DNA from: Fictibacillus sp. BK138
GTDB lineage: Bacteria; Bacillota; Bacilli; Bacillales; Fictibacillaceae
NCBI RefSeq assembly: GCF_004216955.1
Contig: NZ_SGXL01000001.1
Span: 1 to 64,000, forward strand
Length of the DNA: 64,000 nt
Reading direction: 5' to 3'
In this document: positions 49,762-57,996 of the stretch, one piece after another
Position numbering within the stretch: the first letter of the stretch is position 1
Layout of the letters: each line of letters opens with the position of its first letter
Position numbers and translations under genes: made by a program
Notes under the pieces: generated by a model
Seen by the model: the letters and a program-made list of their open reading frames with translations, nothing else
What the model was told of the DNA's origin: nothing
Databases searched by the model: none

Positions 49762-51693
49762 TTAATACTTCCTTTGGTCTTCCGCAGCCACATATACTTG
49801 TCTTGGTGACATATCATCATAAACTACAGATTTTTTTAGCCGTTCTCTGAAATACTCATTTAATTCTGGGTCCGTACAGAAGATAAAGCATCCCTTCTGT
49901 CCTCTAGTCATAAGCGTTCTGTAAGTATTCCTAATAATTTGGTCCGCAATAGCATGAGCTTTTTCTGGGTTTATTTTTGCCATTGTTTTGATTCCTTTGA
50001 GAGACTGATCAGTTTTAGCACGTTTCGTATAGTCTGTAATCACCATATCATCCTTAAGACCAAGGTCTGGTCCTATGATAACACCAACATAATCAAATTC
50101 AAGTCCTTGGGAAGTATGAATGCACCCTGCTTCAGAGACAGAATCCTGTTCAATTGCCCAGATGCTGTCAGACAGGTTCCAGCTAATACTAAAATTGTGC
50201 TGGGTTATTTCGATGTCTTTATGGAGGGTATTAGTCCGGCCATTTTTGGGCCATTCCCAGCAGTAGCCAGCAAGAATACGTGACTTGTTATTTTTCTTAT
50301 TCAATTCTTCAATTTCCTTCAGCATAGCACTGGGATCATCATATACTCTGAAGTCATAATCTACGCCACGGTCGTTAGAATTCGCAGTTTCCCTGATTTG
50401 AAGTACGTCATCCAACCAAGCAATATATGCATCAGATCCATCGCAGCGAAATTGTGAAATGAGTTTGCCCTGAATCAGTTCGGCATCTAACTCTTCTGCA
50501 TACGTTTTAATTAAGTCCATACTTCCAATGTCTTTTAAGGTAACTCTTTGATTTTCATCGATAAAGAAAATCGTGAATTTAGAAGAGTGAATTAATTCCT
50601 TTATTTGATTTTCGCCTAAATTATTGTAAATTCCTGACTTTTCATTCAATCGGTGTGCTTCATCAATTATAAGTACGTCAAATTCATTCTTTTCAGATTC
50701 ATAAAAGCTGCCGGACCCTTTAAATAAGTTGTCAATTTGTGTTTTCTTGATCGTTCCTTTCAGTTTAGAAGCATAAACATTACGAGGAGCTGAGTTTTTT
50801 GATACATAAAGCGCCGTTAAACCCTGATTAATAAGATTTACAAGAAGGTTTACAGCCATTACGGATTTACCAGTCCCAGGTCCACCCTCAATTACCATTA
50901 CTCTCTTTTGGTTATTTTTAATACTCTCGAGTGCTAAATGATAAGCATCTTCATAAAAAACCTTTTGTTCATCAATAAGCACAAATTCCTGATTTCCTTT
51001 CAACAAGCTTGCAAGAGAATCTTGTAATGCCTTAGATGGTCGGATTTTGCCGCGCTCTATCTGATAAATCAATTGGTTACGATCTCCGTAACGCACGTAC
51101 TTCTTAATAAAATCTCTTAATCTCTGTATCTCACCTTTTGCAAACACAGGTGCTTTAGCCAAATGAGCAGAATAGTGGGGATCCATTAACGGATCATCTT
51201 CTGTCTTTCGGTAATTATGTAGATAGGCACATGGTTTCAACACAATATCCATATCTTGCACGTTCTGGTTAAAATCTTGAATTAAAGCAGCATATGACCA
51301 TGCCTGATAAGAAGGATGTGTCACAGTCCGCTTACTCCCACCAAGATAGGTAGACACGAGTGCATCTTTGGTTGTTACCTTTTCAACCTCGGACCATTGC
51401 TTTAATTCAACAATTACAACATGATCTTGGATACCATCGTGACCAGCCACTAAGAAATCTACTCGTTTAGATGTATTTGGAATCTTAAACTCTATTGCGA
51501 CAGATGTATCATCAGGAATCCCGTTATCCTGCATAACATTAGACATGCGATGGAGTGAATTTTCCCATGAGTTGATTTCACTTTTAGTAGTCCTACCTAT
51601 TTTATTTTGATATGACTCGTAAAGACGTTCTACGAGTAGCTCGTTCGTAACATCAGAAATAAATTCAGTTTTTGTCGCTTCGTAAATAATCAA
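49762..51693 (-). CDS. RecB-like nuclease fused to SF1 helicase (DUF2075)
   Basis: A 643-residue two-domain protein. The N-terminal part has the PD-(D/E)xK pattern of RecB/Cas4-like nucleases: Asp79 (RVDFLVAG), Glu96-Leu-Lys98 (VIVELKQW) and QxxxY at Gln130 (HPSYQAWSY). The C-terminal part is a DUF2075/superfamily-1 helicase: Walker A GGPGTGKS at 270, Walker B LIIDEAHR at 341, FFIDENQR at 377, SQFRC at 413, HTSQGLEFDYV at 526 and YRTLMTRG at 591. TTG start behind AGAGGTGA. A mazG-like gene follows. Antiphage or DNA-quality-control function is inferred, not shown. Confidence 0.82.
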   Translation of the reverse strand: MIIYEATKTEFISDVTNELLVERLYESYQNKIGRTTKSEINSWENSLHRMSNVMQDNGIPDDTSVAIEFKIPNTSKRVDFLVAGHDGIQDHVVIVELKQWSEVEKVTTKDALVSTYLGGSKRTVTHPSYQAWSYAALIQDFNQNVQDMDIVLKPCAYLHNYRKTEDDPLMDPHYSAHLAKAPVFAKGEIQRLRDFIKKYVRYGDRNQLIYQIERGKIRPSKALQDSLASLLKGNQEFVLIDEQKVFYEDAYHLALESIKNNQKRVMVIEGGPGTGKSVMAVNLLVNLINQGLTALYVSKNSAPRNVYASKLKGTIKKTQIDNLFKGSGSFYESEKNEFDVLIIDEAHRLNEKSGIYNNLGENQIKELIHSSKFTIFFIDENQRVTLKDIGSMDLIKTYAEELDAELIQGKLISQFRCDGSDAYIAWLDDVLQIRETANSNDRGVDYDFRVYDDPSAMLKEIEELNKKNNKSRILAGYCWEWPKNGRTNTLHKDIEITQHNFSISWNLSDSIWAIEQDSVSEAGCIHTSQGLEFDYVGVIIGPDLGLKDDMVITDYTKRAKTDQSLKGIKTMAKINPEKAHAIADQIIRNTYRTLMTRGQKGCFIFCTDPELNEYFRERLKKSVVYDDMSPRQVYVAAEDQRKY

Positions 51694-51700
51694 GTCGCTG

Positions 51701-51916
51701 TCACCTCTTTGGGGAGTCTAATAAATATATTCTAGCATTTATTGTAAGCAGCTGTAGGAACGAATTCAAAATAATGTAAACTTGATTTTTGACAAGAAAA
51801 TCTGTTTTCCCGTTCTCTATTAATTCGAATATAGCACCTTGTGCATCAGCAATAACAAACAGGAAAGGTTTTGATTCATGTTTGTTTTTTAATTGGTTAA
51901 TAACCCATGTGAAATG
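51701..51916 (-). pseudogene. 5'-truncated coding remnant upstream of the DUF2075 gene
   Basis: On the minus strand 71 codons stay open without any ATG, GTG or TTG near the beginning. The text is protein-like (PFLFVIADAQGAIFELIENG, then LNSFLQLLTINARIYLLDS) and the TGA stop lies inside the ribosome binding site of the DUF2075 gene, as in coupled operons. The 5' end stops at an inverted repeat. I do not recognise the family. It could be a chance open frame, but composition and placement favour a broken gene. Confidence 0.42.
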
Positions 51917-51950
51917 TCATACATTAGCATAAATAGGATTTTCACATGGG
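51904..51950. repeat. Inverted repeat abutting the histidine phosphatase start
   Basis: CCCATGTGAAA (51904) and TTTCACATGGG (51940) are perfect 11-bp inverted arms with a 25-nt loop. The right arm runs into the GGGAGGAG ribosome binding site of the next gene. It could be an operator, a translation-controlling hairpin, or a rearrangement scar. Confidence 0.65.
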
Positions 51951-51963
51951 AGGAGAAATTGCT

Positions 51964-52509
51964 TTGAATAGAGCATTACTTAATTCCCTTAAACAAGGAG
52001 GATTTATATTCTATACAAGGCATGGAGAAGCGACCGTTGGAAGAGATTCACCCTATTTAAACTTTAAAAATTGTTTAACCCAAAGAAATCTTTCTGAAAA
52101 GGGACGCAGACAGGCTAAATACTATGGGGAAATTCTTCGATACCTGCAAATACCAATTGAATACCCTGTTTCCGCGAGTCCTTTTTGTAGGACCATCGAA
52201 ACAGCACAGTTAGCTTTTGGAAGCGTTAATGTTCAAGTTGATCCTTTTTGGATAGAGATTTATAAGTTAAGTGGAAATTTACCGAGTTTTGAAAGACAAA
52301 GGATCCTAAGCCATTTTAGGTCCGTGTTGGAAACAATACCTGAAAGGGGAAGAAATACAGTTATTGTTGCTCACGGCTTTCCAAATGAGATTGGCTTAGG
52401 TCATATTTCTAATATGGGAACAGTCATAATAAAACCAGATGGACAAGGAAACGGTTATAAAGTAGTTAGCCAATTGTCTATAGCAGATTGGAGTTCAGTA
52501 GATAGTTAA
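51964..52509 (+). CDS. Histidine phosphatase superfamily protein
   Basis: The 181 residues have the phosphoglycerate-mutase-like catalytic motif TRHGEA near residue 18, the SASPFCRTIETAQLAF block near 70 and a second catalytic histidine in VIVAHGFPNEIG. The substrate is not evident. The TTG at 51964 has GGGAGGAG at good spacing; the ATG at 51946 lies inside that site. It is divergent from the DUF2075 operon, with an 11-bp inverted repeat at its start. Confidence 0.8.
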   Translation: MNRALLNSLKQGGFIFYTRHGEATVGRDSPYLNFKNCLTQRNLSEKGRRQAKYYGEILRYLQIPIEYPVSASPFCRTIETAQLAFGSVNVQVDPFWIEIYKLSGNLPSFERQRILSHFRSVLETIPERGRNTVIVAHGFPNEIGLGHISNMGTVIIKPDGQGNGYKVVSQLSIADWSSVDS

Positions 52510-52576
52510 AAAAGTTTATAAAAAATATATATAAGTTGTATTATAATACCCGTTTATCACGATAGTTTAAGAACAG

Positions 52577-52602
52577 AGAACAGCGAAGAGCTGTTCTTTT
52601 TC
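52577..52602 (+). terminator. Terminator after the histidine phosphatase gene
   Basis: AGAACAGC pairs with GCTGTTCT around a five-base loop, followed by TTTTC. Confidence 0.8.
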
Positions 52603-52695
52603 ATTTGTCCGAGGAAGCTTTTTATTGATAAATTAGGTTCACAGCCACAAAAAGCTGTTCATAGGATAGTTGTAAATGATAAATAAGGTGATGTA

Positions 52696-53286
52696 ATGAA
52701 GGAACCTTCGATTGTTTACAGTAAAAGTCCTTTTATAGCGAGTTATGACAATGTTTTAAGTCAGGAAGAGTGTCAAATCATGATGGATCTCGCTAAAGCA
52801 AATCTGCAGCCATCTACTGTAGTAGGTGGAACCAATACACGAAAGTCGGATACAGCTTGGCTGCCGCATAGTTTGAATGAACATGTACAACTGATAACAA
52901 ATCGCATAGCATCTATAGCTGGGCAGCCGCTTAGTCATGCCGAACAGTTACAAATTGTTAGGTATCAGGTTGGCGGGAGGTTTGATGCCCATCTAGATAC
53001 GTTTAGTCCATCTACTCCATTAGGAAGAAAATATTTGGAAAATGGGGGACAGCGCATTTTAACCGCACTACTTTACTTAAATACTGTACGAGGTGCAGGA
53101 GGAGAAACTTTTTTCCCTTCCCTTAATTTTGAGGTAGCTCCTTCACAAGGGAATTTGCTTGTATTTGAGGATTGCTATAAAAATACAAACCAGCCACACC
53201 CACTTTCACTGCATGGTTCACATCCTTTAAGAGCGGGAGAAAAATGGATAGCCACCTTATGGTTTAGAGAAAAGCCTAGAAGTTAA
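52696..53286 (+). CDS. 2-oxoglutarate/Fe(II)-dependent oxygenase, prolyl 4-hydroxylase type
   Basis: The 196 residues contain the HxD...H iron triad (His99-Leu-Asp101 in FDAHLDTF, His173 in SLHGSHPL) and the 2-oxoglutarate-binding basic residue (Lys183 in GEKWIATLWF), plus RILTALLYLN and GGETFFP typical of P4H-like enzymes. Bacterial members hydroxylate proline in proteins or peptides; the substrate is unknown. ATG start behind AAGGTGATG. Confidence 0.87.
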   Translation: MKEPSIVYSKSPFIASYDNVLSQEECQIMMDLAKANLQPSTVVGGTNTRKSDTAWLPHSLNEHVQLITNRIASIAGQPLSHAEQLQIVRYQVGGRFDAHLDTFSPSTPLGRKYLENGGQRILTALLYLNTVRGAGGETFFPSLNFEVAPSQGNLLVFEDCYKNTNQPHPLSLHGSHPLRAGEKWIATLWFREKPRS

Positions 53287-53295
53287 CCGAATGAT

Positions 53296-53324
53296 AAAAG
53301 CCAGAAAGAAGCTCTCTGGCTTTT
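53296..53324. terminator. Bidirectional terminator
   Basis: AAAAGCCAGA and TCTGGCTTTT flank a nine-base loop between two convergent genes, with T-rich sequence on both strands. Confidence 0.8.
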
Positions 53325-53328
53325 ATTT

Positions 53329-54237
53329 TTATAGTTTTGAATCTATAAATTTTACGATTCTTTCGCATATTTCATGCGTAATTAATGAATCTTGGATGGA
53401 TGGCTCAGGAATCCTGTCGTTTTTTACACAATCTATAAAATGATCTGTGATCTGGTTGAATCCGCGTTTATACAGAGTGGGCTCCCAGTCTCCAAATTTA
53501 GATATGCTGATCTCTTTATCATGAAAATGAGTCGTTTCCACAAGGCTGTTGACTACATATTTATGCTGGCCAGTACTATATTCGATAATTTCTTCGGTAA
53601 CTCCGCCATTTCTGTTCATGACGCCTATAGCTATACAGCCGTCGCCAATTAGCTGTATAACTAATTGATTCAGCATTTTTCCATCTTTAAGAAACTCCAC
53701 TTTTACATCCTTAACTGGTGTATCCATCAAAAACCTAAGTGTATCCACCACATGAATAAAATCCTCTACAATAAATCTTCTAGGATAATCAGGTGAAGAA
53801 AATCGATTTTTTTGCATGATAATCAGGCTGGCTTTACCGTGTTCCTTTAGTTCTCTTACTCTTGGAATAAATCTTCTGTTGAAGCCTACCATGGCTATTT
53901 TACCTGTCTTTTTTGCGAGTTGTTCGATTCTTTCTGTTTCTTGAAAATGTAAGGATATTGGTTTATCTATGTACACATGTATCCCGCTCTTTAGTAGTTT
54001 TTCTGCTATTTCAAAATGTGCCTCTGTAGCGGTACTGATAAATGCTGCATCAATATTCTTGCTTACCAGTTCGTCAACGGTATTAACTTTTTCCTGTATT
54101 CTGTACTTTCTTGATAATTGGTTTAAGGTGTCTTCATTTCTTGTACAAAGCACAAGTTCCAGGCCAGCTTTTTCAGAAAGCACAGGCAAGTAGGCTTTCT
54201 TTGCGATGTCGCCTAATCCAATGATACCAATCTTCAT
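53329..54237 (-). CDS. Gfo/Idh/MocA family oxidoreductase
   Basis: A 302-residue NAD(P)-dependent dehydrogenase. The Rossmann start is IGIIGLGDIAKKAYLPVL, with STATEAHFEIAEKLLKSG near 70 and the catalytic-lysine motif YIDKPIS near 95. Such enzymes oxidise sugars, inositols or related diols; the MviM-like subgroup is poorly characterised, so the substrate is open. It is divergent from the TauE/SafE gene 95 nt away. Confidence 0.85.
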   Translation of the reverse strand: MKIGIIGLGDIAKKAYLPVLSEKAGLELVLCTRNEDTLNQLSRKYRIQEKVNTVDELVSKNIDAAFISTATEAHFEIAEKLLKSGIHVYIDKPISLHFQETERIEQLAKKTGKIAMVGFNRRFIPRVRELKEHGKASLIIMQKNRFSSPDYPRRFIVEDFIHVVDTLRFLMDTPVKDVKVEFLKDGKMLNQLVIQLIGDGCIAIGVMNRNGGVTEEIIEYSTGQHKYVVNSLVETTHFHDKEISISKFGDWEPTLYKRGFNQITDHFIDCVKNDRIPEPSIQDSLITHEICERIVKFIDSKL

Positions 54238-54332
54238 GATGTCACCCCATTTTAGGAAGTATTATTTTCATTTGATACAATAGTAATAGCTTTTATACAA
54301 GTCGATTCTATCTTATTAAAGTTGGTGCAAGT

Positions 54333-55052
54333 TTGGAATTTTCATTATATTTTCTAATCATACTGACTGCTTCTATCCTGCAAACAAGCACAGGGTTTGG
54401 ATTTTCGATTCTAGCTACTCCATTTCTACTGCTAATTTTTGAACCGATGGAAGCTGTACAAATAAATTTGATTTTGTCTTTGTTTATATCGTTAGCTTTA
54501 ATAACAAAAATTAAAAAAGATATAGACTTTGCTATATTAAAACGGTTGATAGCTGGAAGTCTTTTTGGTCTGCCGATTGGGATTTATATCTTTTTGTTGG
54601 CAGACATAACGAGATTAAAAATAGGAATCAGTATGATCATCTTAGCACTAACCCTTTTGCTCATGCTAAATTTACGGGTTAAACAGAATAATAAAAATGA
54701 CCTGGCAGCAGGTGTATTTTCAGGCTCTCTAACAACCAGTATAGGAATGCCAGGACCGCCATTGCTGTTGTATTTTTCAGGTACGGATACGCAAAAAGAA
54801 AAATTACGAGGAACAACGCTTGCCTTCTATTTATTTATCTATTCCATAAGTATAGTGACTCAAACAATTTTTGCTGGAACAAATAGAACTGTCTGGATTT
54901 CTAGTTTATACGCTCTGCCGCTTGTTTTAATAGGCTTGTATGTGGGACAACGTTTATTTAAAAGGGTGAGCCAAAGAATATTTCGTATATTTACGTATAT
55001 CATATTGTTGTTTACAGGTGGTTACTTGTTAATTGAAAGTATCATGAAATAA
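54333..55052 (+). CDS. TauE/SafE (sulfite exporter-like) permease
   Basis: The 239 residues form about eight membrane segments with the family's duplicated pattern: QTSTGFGFSILATPFLLL near 18 and SIGMPGPPLLLYFSG near 132. Members export sulfite, sulfoacetate or other small anions; the substrate here is not defined. It starts at a TTG with a weak GGTG site. Confidence 0.85.
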   Translation: MEFSLYFLIILTASILQTSTGFGFSILATPFLLLIFEPMEAVQINLILSLFISLALITKIKKDIDFAILKRLIAGSLFGLPIGIYIFLLADITRLKIGISMIILALTLLLMLNLRVKQNNKNDLAAGVFSGSLTTSIGMPGPPLLLYFSGTDTQKEKLRGTTLAFYLFIYSISIVTQTIFAGTNRTVWISSLYALPLVLIGLYVGQRLFKRVSQRIFRIFTYIILLFTGGYLLIESIMK

Positions 55053-55091
55053 GGCTATGGTAAAATCGATGTACCGAATGGAGGAGAAAAA

Positions 55092-55433
55092 ATGTCTAGC
55101 TTGCCGAATTGTCCTAAATGTAATTCTGAATATACATACGAAGATGGCAGCCTGTTGGTCTGTCCAGAATGTGCACATGAGTGGTCGCTCGATAATGAGT
55201 TTGAGGGCACAGATGATAAAAAAATTATAAGAGACTCAAATGGAAATGAACTAAATGATGGAGACACCATCACTGTAATTAAAGACCTGAAAGTTAAAGG
55301 AACGTCATCTGTCATAAAAATCGGTACGAAAGTCAAAGGTATTCGTTTGGTTGATGGCGATCATGATATTGATTGCAAAATTGATGGGTTTGGAGCTATG
55401 AAGTTAAAGTCTGAATTTGTTAAAAAGGTCTAA
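55092..55433 (+). CDS. yjdM: YjdM/PhnA family zinc-ribbon protein
   Basis: A 113-residue protein with an N-terminal zinc ribbon ([27 protein letters not shown]) and a C-terminal SH3-like part ([24 protein letters not shown] split over more than 20 residues). The family was named for phosphonate use, but that role is not supported for most members. GGAGG precedes the ATG, 39 nt after the TauE gene. Confidence 0.92.
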   Translation: MSSLPNCPKCNSEYTYEDGSLLVCPECAHEWSLDNEFEGTDDKKIIRDSNGNELNDGDTITVIKDLKVKGTSSVIKIGTKVKGIRLVDGDHDIDCKIDGFGAMKLKSEFVKKV

Positions 55434-55446
55434 AAAGTAAAGAGGG

Positions 55447-55478
55447 AATGACTCAAAGGAAAACTTTGAGTCATTTTT
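55447..55478 (+). terminator. Terminator after yjdM
   Basis: AATGACTCAAAG pairs perfectly with CTTTGAGTCATT around a five-base loop, followed by a T run. Confidence 0.9.
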
Positions 55479-55515
55479 TAAATTTTACGGTACGTTTTCT
55501 TATAAATATTACACG

Positions 55516-55612
55516 TTCGCCGCATCCACCGCTGTTTTTTCCTGTATTCGATATTTTTTCGCCGATACAATCTAACTTTTCGCCTGTAAATAGTACTTTT
55601 CCGCCTCTGGTT
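55516..55612. repeat. Degenerate tandem repeats with a period near 20-21 nt
   Basis: A TTCGCC-like core recurs near 55516, 55538 (weak), 55558, 55579 and 55599 (steps about 22, 20, 21, 20), each preceded by a T run on the plus strand. It lies between yjdM and the convergent lysR-type gene. The period equals that of the array at 37261 but the core differs. Confidence 0.5.
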
Positions 55613-55644
55613 GATGCATCCCCATAAAAAATGATCATAATCTT

Positions 55645-56526
55645 CTATTCACTGAATTCACGCAGCATTTTAATTAACTCTTTTGTCGCGTATGTTGCAT
55701 ATTTGTCTTTCTTTTTAATAATTCCAAGCTCATATGGAAGAGATGGATTCGTTATTGGGATCGCCTTCACTTTATCCTGATCCACCTTTTTCGCAATAGA
55801 CTCTGGAAAGATCGATACTCCTAAATTTTCTCCGATCATACCGCTTATAAAATCCCACTGAGAGCTTTCATAGGCAACTTTCGGCCGGAAGCCTGCGTTT
55901 AAACACTCCTGAATGACTCTGTCATGCAAAGTAAATCCTTCTTTAAACAAAATAAAAGATTCATTCTGCAGCTCTTTCATTTCGATGCTTTTTCGTTTGG
56001 AAAAAGGATGAGAGGCATGAACGAAAAGCATCAGCCGCTCTGTCAAGAATGAGACGATTTCATATTTCTCTTTATTTATTGGCAAGACAACCACAGCGAG
56101 ATCCAGCAGACCATCACTCACTTCTTGCTGCACTTTATTCGCACCGTGTTCGACCATTCTGATCTGTATGTCCGGATAGAGTGTTTTGAATTTCTTAATG
56201 ATTTTTGGGAAAAATAAGAAACCGATTAGCGGCGGTATTCCGATGGTGATTTTTCCTTTTTTTAAGTTCATCAGGTCGTAGAGGCTCGATGAAAGGTTAT
56301 CGAGATTCTCCAAGATCATCTTGCTTTGTTCAAAGACTATCTCACCGGCTTCTGTTAGTTCGATCTGTCTGGAGGAACGGTCTATTAGTTCCATCTCAAG
56401 TTCGTCTTCTAGGTTCTTAACCATTTTGCTTAGGCTTGGCTGTGATATATGCAAAACGGCAGAAGCCTTGGTGAAGCTTCTGTATTTTGCAACTTCATAG
56501 AAATATGTGAGCTGGCGTATATCCAT
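55645..56526 (-). CDS. LysR family transcriptional regulator
   Basis: The 293 residues have an N-terminal winged helix (MDIRQLTYFYEVAKYRSFTK, HISQPSLSKMVKNLEDEL) and a periplasmic-binding-like effector domain (about 90-290). LysR proteins usually control the divergent gene; here that is the GntP permease/3-hydroxybutyrate dehydrogenase pair, 165 nt away. The inducer is probably a substrate of that pathway. Confidence 0.93.
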   Translation of the reverse strand: MDIRQLTYFYEVAKYRSFTKASAVLHISQPSLSKMVKNLEDELEMELIDRSSRQIELTEAGEIVFEQSKMILENLDNLSSSLYDLMNLKKGKITIGIPPLIGFLFFPKIIKKFKTLYPDIQIRMVEHGANKVQQEVSDGLLDLAVVVLPINKEKYEIVSFLTERLMLFVHASHPFSKRKSIEMKELQNESFILFKEGFTLHDRVIQECLNAGFRPKVAYESSQWDFISGMIGENLGVSIFPESIAKKVDQDKVKAIPITNPSLPYELGIIKKKDKYATYATKELIKMLREFSE

Positions 56527-56691
56527 TCTGTAACTCCGATCTATAACTTTTGTGCATATTATCTATAGTTATAATTCATTTTACTAATTAAATACACAAG
56601 AGTAAAATGTCCTTCGTGCAATGAATCCATTTTAAAAGAAGTGCCAAATGATGAAAGCGCACTCTTTTCATATACAAAAGGAGGAAAGATT

Positions 56692-57978
56692 TTGATAAGT
56701 ATCATAATAGGGCTTGCCCTGCTTATGTTCTTTGCCTACCTCGGATGGTCAATCATTTGGGTTGCTCCAATCGTCGCAGGTATTGTCGCTTTAATGAGCG
56801 GATTAGACCTAATGAATGCATATACAAACACGTATATGACAGGCTTTGTGAATTTTGCGAAGCAATGGTTTCCGATCTTTTTATTAGGAGCTGTACTTGG
56901 AAAACTGATGGAAGACACCGGTGCTGCAAAATCAGTTGCCATTCAGTTTACAAAGTTTATAGGGGAAAAGCGTGCCATTTTAGGAGTTTTGGTCGCATCG
57001 GCTGTTTTGACATATGGCGGTGTAAGTTTATTCGTAGTCGTTTTCGCGATTTACCCGATAGCCCTTGCTCTATTTAAGAAAGCAGATATCTCCAGAACAC
57101 TGATCGCTCCAACGATTGTTCTCGGTGCTTTCACATTTACGATGACAGCTGTACCAGGAACGCCTCAGATTCAGAATTTAATCCCGATGAATACGTTTAA
57201 AACAACGCCTATGGCGGGTACTATCATCGGTATCGTGGCAACGCTGATCATGGCAGTAGGCGGTTACCTATGGCTGAAATTCAGAGAGAAACGAATGACG
57301 GCAGCTGGTATAAAGTATACAGAACCTGATAAATCGAAGGAAAAAGAAGAAGAAAACGAAGAGAATCTTCCAAATTGGATTCTTTCTTTAATCCCTTTAT
57401 TAGTCGTTGTTATTTTACTTAACTTCTTAAAAATAGCTCCAATCCCATCATTATTAGCAGGGATTCTAGCGATATTACTTATTAGTTTAAGGCAATATAA
57501 AACTTTCATTCCATCTATGAATGAAGGAGCAAAAGGGTCAGTAATGGCCATTATCAACACAAGTGCAGCGGTTGGATTTGGTGCAGTAGTAACGAGCGTT
57601 CCTGATTTTGATCGCATCACAGACATGCTACTAGGTATCTCAAGCAACCCGCTCGTGTCAGAATCCCTTGTTGTTCAGCTTCTGGCAATGATTACGGGCT
57701 CTGCATCAGGCGGTATGGGTATTGCTTTAGAAGCGCTTGGAGGAACGTACTATGAGTTGTCTCAGTCAACCGGGATGAGTCCTGAAGCGTTTCACAGAAT
57801 GGCATCTATAGCATCTGGAGCTTCTATTCTTCCTCATAACGGGGCCTTGCTGACTCTTCTTGCTGTAACTCAGTTAACGCATAAGGAAACGTATAAAGAT
57901 GTGTTTGTTGTTGCTTTAATCATCCCTACAATCGCTGTAATCGTTGGTATTATTATGGCGAGCATGGGTATCATCTAA
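56692..57978 (+). CDS. GntP family permease, probable 3-hydroxybutyrate transporter
   Basis: The 428 residues form about 11-12 membrane segments with GntP-type motifs (FFAYLGWSIIWVAPIVAG, AVPGTPQIQNLIP, GSASGGMGIALEALG, HNGALLTLLAVTQLTH). The family carries gluconate or short hydroxy acids. Pairing with a 3-hydroxybutyrate dehydrogenase gene ten bases downstream recalls the yxjC/yxjF genes of Bacillus subtilis and suggests 3-hydroxybutyrate uptake. The TTG at 56692 follows AGGAGG; the frame upstream is unsupported. Confidence 0.85.
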   Translation: MISIIIGLALLMFFAYLGWSIIWVAPIVAGIVALMSGLDLMNAYTNTYMTGFVNFAKQWFPIFLLGAVLGKLMEDTGAAKSVAIQFTKFIGEKRAILGVLVASAVLTYGGVSLFVVVFAIYPIALALFKKADISRTLIAPTIVLGAFTFTMTAVPGTPQIQNLIPMNTFKTTPMAGTIIGIVATLIMAVGGYLWLKFREKRMTAAGIKYTEPDKSKEKEEENEENLPNWILSLIPLLVVVILLNFLKIAPIPSLLAGILAILLISLRQYKTFIPSMNEGAKGSVMAIINTSAAVGFGAVVTSVPDFDRITDMLLGISSNPLVSESLVVQLLAMITGSASGGMGIALEALGGTYYELSQSTGMSPEAFHRMASIASGASILPHNGALLTLLAVTQLTHKETYKDVFVVALIIPTIAVIVGIIMASMGII

Positions 57979-57996
57979 AAATTAGGAGTGAGAATT

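Noticed and set aside
57264-57647. 127-codon minus-strand frame inside the GntP permease gene
   Set aside because: It is antisense to a well-supported membrane protein gene and has no family features of its own.
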